8,676 bases of DNA from Burkholderiales bacterium RIFCSPHIGHO2_12_FULL_61_11 (GTDB lineage Bacteria > Pseudomonadota > Gammaproteobacteria > Burkholderiales > Burkholderiaceae_C): NCBI GenBank assembly GCA_001770785.1, contig MERZ01000067.1:8978-17653 (forward strand). The letters run 5' to 3'. A model generated the notes under the pieces. It worked only from the letters and a program-made list of their open reading frames with translations. It was not told where the DNA came from and ran no database searches. How positions within the stretch are numbered: the first letter of the stretch is position 1; every line of letters starts with the position of its first letter. Below are positions 6,832 through 8,676 of the stretch, piece by piece. The translations under genes and the position numbers were made by a program.

Positions 6832-6863
6832 AAAGGCTTCAAAACCGAAGTCTTGAAGCCTTT
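6832..6863. terminator. Bidirectional rho-independent terminator between lptC and the RNA-binding protein gene
   Basis: A perfect 11-base-pair stem, AAAGGCTTCAA (6832-6842) with TTGAAGCCTTT (6853-6863), encloses a 10-base loop. On the minus strand the stem is followed by a T-rich run, TTTTT counting the stem's last bases, as expected for the end of the RNA-binding protein message. On the plus strand TTTCTT follows, so it can also stop the LPS transcript. Its place between convergent genes fits both roles. Confidence 0.8.
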
Positions 6864-6940
6864 CTTAAGCTTTCTCCAGTCAATGACTGAAGAGGGCTGT
6901 GCGCGCTGACCAGTAAGCCAGCGAACGGGTTTTGCAGGGC

Positions 6941-7402
6941 TTAGTAGCCGCCGCGTCCACCACCGCTGCCGCCGGAACGGCCACCACCAGCACCGCCGCC
7001 GTACGGGCTGCGGAAACCGCCGTCAGTGCCGCCGCCACCGGAACGGCCACCACCACCACCAGCGCCACCACCGTAGCCGCCACCACCAGCGCCACCACCG
7101 TAGCCGCCACCACCACTGCCGCCGCCGAAGCCGCCGCTACGTGGAGGACGTGCCTCCATCGGACGGGCTTCGTTGACGACTACGCTACGGCCGCCCAAAG
7201 GCTGGCCGTTCATGCCGTTGATAGCGGCTTGAGCTTCTGCATCGCTGGCCATTTCGACAAAGCCAAAGCCTTTGGAGCGACCCGTGTCGCGTTCCATCAT
7301 GACTTTAGCGCTGGTGACAGAGCCGAATTGACCAAAAGATTGTTGCAGATCTTCGTCACGCACCGAGTAAGGCAGGTTGCCGACGTATAGTTTGTTGCCC
7401 AT
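6941..7402 (-). CDS. Single-RRM RNA-binding protein with glycine-rich tail
   Basis: A complete 153-residue protein. Residues 1-80 form one RNA recognition motif with RNP2 Leu-Tyr-Val-Gly-Asn-Leu (5-10) and RNP1 Lys-Gly-Phe-Gly-Phe-Val-Glu-Met (44-51), both with the aromatic residues that stack on RNA bases. From about residue 88 the chain is nearly all Gly with scattered Tyr, Arg, Ser and Phe, ending Gly-Gly-Arg-Gly-Gly-Tyr. This resembles the cold-induced Rbp proteins of cyanobacteria and many proteobacteria, which bind single-stranded RNA and may act as chaperones. A cold-shock role is inferred from family. A GAGGAG ribosome site lies 9 bases before the ATG at 7402, so the start is secure. 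The gene stands alone, convergent with lptC, ending at the strong terminator. The tail contains a 27-base tandem repeat. On the opposite strand the low-complexity tail gives long spurious Ala/Thr frames. Confidence 0.95.
   Translation of the reverse strand: MGNKLYVGNLPYSVRDEDLQQSFGQFGSVTSAKVMMERDTGRSKGFGFVEMASDAEAQAAINGMNGQPLGGRSVVVNEARPMEARPPRSGGFGGGSGGGGYGGGAGGGGYGGGAGGGGGRSGGGGTDGGFRSPYGGGAGGGRSGGSGGGRGGY
7061..7114. repeat. Two exact 27-base tandem repeats inside the glycine-rich tail
   Basis: The bases 7061-7087 and 7088-7114 are identical, starting AGCGCCACCACCGTAGCC. On the coding strand the unit encodes a nine-residue Gly-Gly-Gly-Gly-Tyr-Gly-Gly-Gly-Ala module. Similar but diverged sequence flanks both ends. 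The in-frame 27-base unit can expand or shrink by slippage without breaking the protein. Confidence 0.85.
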
Positions 7403-7508
7403 GAAGGGACTCCTCTAAAACACAAAAACAAAAGCGATGGGGTCCCGAAAGCACAACAAATCTTAAACGTACCGCTGTAGCGCGCGAAACTGACCGATCA
7501 CCTAACTT

Positions 7509-7530
7509 GTGCGAATGTTGACATTCACAC
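7509..7530. promoter_or_regulatory. Operator-like palindrome at the predicted start of the RNA-binding protein transcript
   Basis: GAATGT (7513-7518), TG, ACATTC (7521-7526) is a perfect inverted repeat. After one mismatched pair, it extends by GTG (7509-7511) and CAC (7528-7530). It lies directly downstream of the candidate -10 and covers the predicted start site. That fits a repressor site, or a short hairpin at the 5' end of the message. I do not recognise the regulator. Confidence 0.4.
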
Positions 7531-7534
7531 CCGC

Positions 7535-7563
7535 ATATTATGCGTCAGTTATGCAAAAGACAA
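7535..7563 (-). promoter_or_regulatory. Candidate sigma-70 promoter for the RNA-binding protein gene
   Basis: On the minus strand TTGTCT (7563-7558) and TAATAT (7540-7535) are separated by exactly 17 bases; each matches consensus at four of six positions. Transcription would begin near 7528, giving a leader of about 125 bases before the ATG at 7402. Long leaders are common on cold-shock messages. The spacing is ideal, the hexamers moderate. Confidence 0.45.
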
Positions 7564-7726
7564 GCAGCAATTGCGATGAACCAGGCTATGTCAGCGCCGC
7601 ATGTGCAGGGAATTTGGCCGCCTCGCGGGCTCTGCACGGCAGGCACGATGAGGCGGAACCAGAGGAGTCGCCCCTCAGATCCGCTAGCCACTGCCGGGTT
7701 GCCGGGGAAAAAGGAGATAAGGATCC

Positions 7727-7768
7727 ATGACATCACAAGCGCAATCAAGAGCAGAATTTCAGGGTTAA
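7727..7768 (+). other. Thirteen-codon reading frame with a strong ribosome site
   Basis: AAGGAG lies 10 bases before an ATG at 7727, which opens the frame Met-Thr-Ser-Gln-Ala-Gln-Ser-Arg-Ala-Glu-Phe-Gln-Gly and then TAA. The ribosome site is better than those of several real genes here. It could be a leader peptide, the 5' end of a decayed gene or chance. No Trp, His or similar codon run suggests attenuation. Confidence 0.25.
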
Positions 7769-7832
7769 CTGAAGATAAATCTACTGTTTAATTGGTCTTA
7801 AGCAAAAGTTAGCGCATACATACCGTTTCGTC

Positions 7833-7865
7833 GCAGCCCGTCAAATCACAAGTTTGATGGGCTGC
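7833..7865. repeat. Thirteen-base-pair hairpin in the intergenic region
   Basis: GCAGCCCGTCAAA (7833-7845) pairs with TTTGATGGGCTGC (7853-7865) across a 7-base loop, with a single G-U pair. It is the longest stem in this intergenic stretch. No T-run follows on either strand, so a normal intrinsic terminator is unlikely. It may be part of a small RNA, a protein-binding site or a REP-like element. Confidence 0.6.
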
Positions 7866-8134
7866 GGCGGTGCTGGGAAAAAGGATGCGCCAAACATACT
7901 CGGTATTCGTGAAACATCTCCATCCTGCCCATGGCGCCGAATGAAATCTGTAGGTTTTTTGCAGCAGGTGTGGTGAATATTTACATAATTTTGCAGATTC
8001 AGGTTGCCACTTTTTCTCCGGCTTTGAATGAACCTGTGGTCTGTGGAGGCCTCTGGCTCATGGCAACCCGGCTGTCCGGTCCAGGGTTTTGTTTCACTCC
8101 TGGCAGAATGAGGCGAGCCACTATGAAAAAGGCT

Positions 8135-8154
8135 GCCGCTGCCCTCGCAGCGGC
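8135..8154. repeat. GC-rich eight-base-pair hairpin upstream of doxX
   Basis: GCCGCTGC (8135-8142) pairs perfectly with GCAGCGGC (8147-8154) across a 4-base loop. On the minus strand four bases and then TTTTT follow (8130-8126), so it resembles an intrinsic terminator for leftward transcription. No leftward gene is visible just to the right, so the role is unclear. Confidence 0.4.
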
Positions 8155-8224
8155 GCACAAGTGCCGTGCGAACGGGCTTGATTGCGGGCGCGCATCTGTT
8201 ACAAACCATGAAGAAAGAACCTTC

Positions 8225-8676
8225 ATGTACACCCCTCATCTCAATTTGATTCAGCGCGGTTTGCACCTCTGGTGCCTGTTGACCCGGGCGCTCGACGCCC
8301 TGCAGCCCGCCGCCGCCTTGCTGGCTCGGCTGTATATGGCGCAGGTTTTTTTCCTGCCCGGCTTGAGCAAGCTGCGCGATTGGGACGCCACTGTTGCCCT
8401 GTTTGCCGACGACTACAAGGTGCCCCTGCTGTCACCGCCCTTGGCCGCAGCCTTGGGCACCATGGGAGAACTGGTGTTGCCGGTGATGTTGGTGCTGGGC
8501 TTGGGTGGACGCTTTTCGGCGCTGGGGCTGTTTGTGATCAATGCGGTGGGCGTCGTTGCCTTGGCCGGGATGACACCGCTTGCGCTGCAGCAGCATGTGC
8601 TTTGGGCCTCGCTGCTGGCCGGGCTGGCCATTTACGGCTTGGGCCCATGGTCGCTGGACCGCTGGATGGCACCGCG
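8225..8676 (+). CDS. DoxX-family membrane protein, C-terminus cut by window edge
   Basis: Open for 150 codons from ATG at 8225 to the window end without a stop. Four hydrophobic segments are visible at about 30-47, 72-95, 97-115 and 122-140, the DoxX layout. Between the first two is the family signature: Phe-Leu-Pro-Gly-Leu-Ser-Lys-Leu-Arg-Asp-Trp-Asp (43-54). DoxX proteins are small inner-membrane proteins, some tied to quinone or thiosulfate metabolism or oxidative stress; the function here cannot be told. In many Proteobacteria a DoxX gene accompanies DUF692/DUF2063 copper-peptide (bufferin) operons. No such genes are upstream here, and the downstream side is not visible. The ribosome site before 8225 is weak (AAGAAAG). 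An in-frame ATG at 8123, behind AGGCGA, would add 34 residues without DoxX character; I prefer 8225. Nearly the full length of the family is present. Confidence 0.88.
   Translation, partial: MYTPHLNLIQRGLHLWCLLTRALDALQPAAALLARLYMAQVFFLPGLSKLRDWDATVALFADDYKVPLLSPPLAAALGTMGELVLPVMLVLGLGGRFSALGLFVINAVGVVALAGMTPLALQQHVLWASLLAGLAIYGLGPWSLDRWMAP

Larger units (their letters stand above)
7403..8224. other. Long gene-poor intergenic region with several inverted repeats
   Basis: Between the RNA-binding protein gene and doxX there are about 820 bases without a reading frame I can support; the frames present lack family features. Besides the leader, promoter and palindrome of the RNA-binding protein gene, it holds CCGCCTC/GAGGCGG (7618-7624 with 7650-7656), a 13-codon frame with a strong ribosome site (7727-7768) and a long hairpin (7833-7865). 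It also holds a GC-rich hairpin (8135-8154). Parts around 7740-7830 and 7930-8010 are AT-richer than the flanking genes. No tRNA or rRNA is seen. A decayed gene, an unannotated small RNA or regulatory DNA for doxX would all fit. Confidence 0.5.

Noticed and set aside
7061..7114. A CRISPR-like array.
   Set aside because: The 27-base units abut without spacers and are in-frame protein repeats.
6932..7390. An Ala/Thr-rich 152-residue plus-strand frame.
   Set aside because: It is the reverse complement of the glycine-rich tail codons; the minus-strand RRM protein is certain.
7518..7541. A plus-strand promoter formed by TTGACA and TATTAT.
   Set aside because: The spacer is only 12 bases, too short for a sigma-70 promoter; the TTGACA is part of the palindrome.
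7545..7748. A 67-residue minus-strand frame with hydrophobic ends.
   Set aside because: It starts with TTG, has no ribosome site, and would run through the promoter of the RNA-binding protein gene.
7841..8266. A 141-residue minus-strand frame in the gap before doxX.
   Set aside because: It overlaps the doxX start, has mixed composition, no ribosome site of note and no familiar motif.

Overview
The window looks like GC-rich chromosomal DNA from a betaproteobacterium, most likely Burkholderiales and probably Comamonadaceae. The pointers are the kdsD-kdsC-lptC order with a divergent KefB-type antiporter, and the style of the proteins. Family placement is inference from recalled relatives; no search was run.

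Layout. (1) Positions 1-1821, minus strand: a two-gene unit encoding an exported START/SRPBCC-fold protein and, 9 bases downstream, a putative lipoprotein of unknown function that runs off the left edge. (2) 1822-2298: intergenic, with the promoter of that unit and a frameshifted remnant of an IS256-family transposase on the plus strand. (3) 2299-4320, minus: a complete CPA2-family (KefB-like) cation:proton antiporter with an NAD-binding and a TrkA-C domain. (4) 4389-6694, plus: kdsD, kdsC and lptC, tightly packed, which make Kdo and export lipopolysaccharide. (5) 6695-6940: convergent intergenic region with a strong bidirectional terminator. (6) 6941-7402, minus: a small RRM RNA-binding protein with a glycine-rich tail, preceded by a candidate promoter, an operator-like palindrome and a long leader. 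(7) 7403-8224: about 820 bases without a gene I can support, containing several inverted repeats and one well-primed 13-codon reading frame. (8) 8225-end, plus: a DoxX-family membrane protein cut by the right edge.

How the genes work together. KdsD isomerises ribulose-5-phosphate to arabinose-5-phosphate. KdsC dephosphorylates Kdo-8-phosphate two steps later. LptC is the inner-membrane-anchored periplasmic part of the Lpt bridge that moves finished LPS outward. In most relatives lptA, lptB and rpoN follow; here they do not follow directly. The antiporter shares a 68-base divergent intergenic region with kdsD. The other genes have no evident functional link to the LPS genes.

I see no convincing new system. 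The items most worth a second look are the exported START protein paired with the Cys-rich-motif lipoprotein, the regulatory region of the RNA-binding protein, the unusual 5' end of kdsC, and the structured gene-free stretch before doxX.
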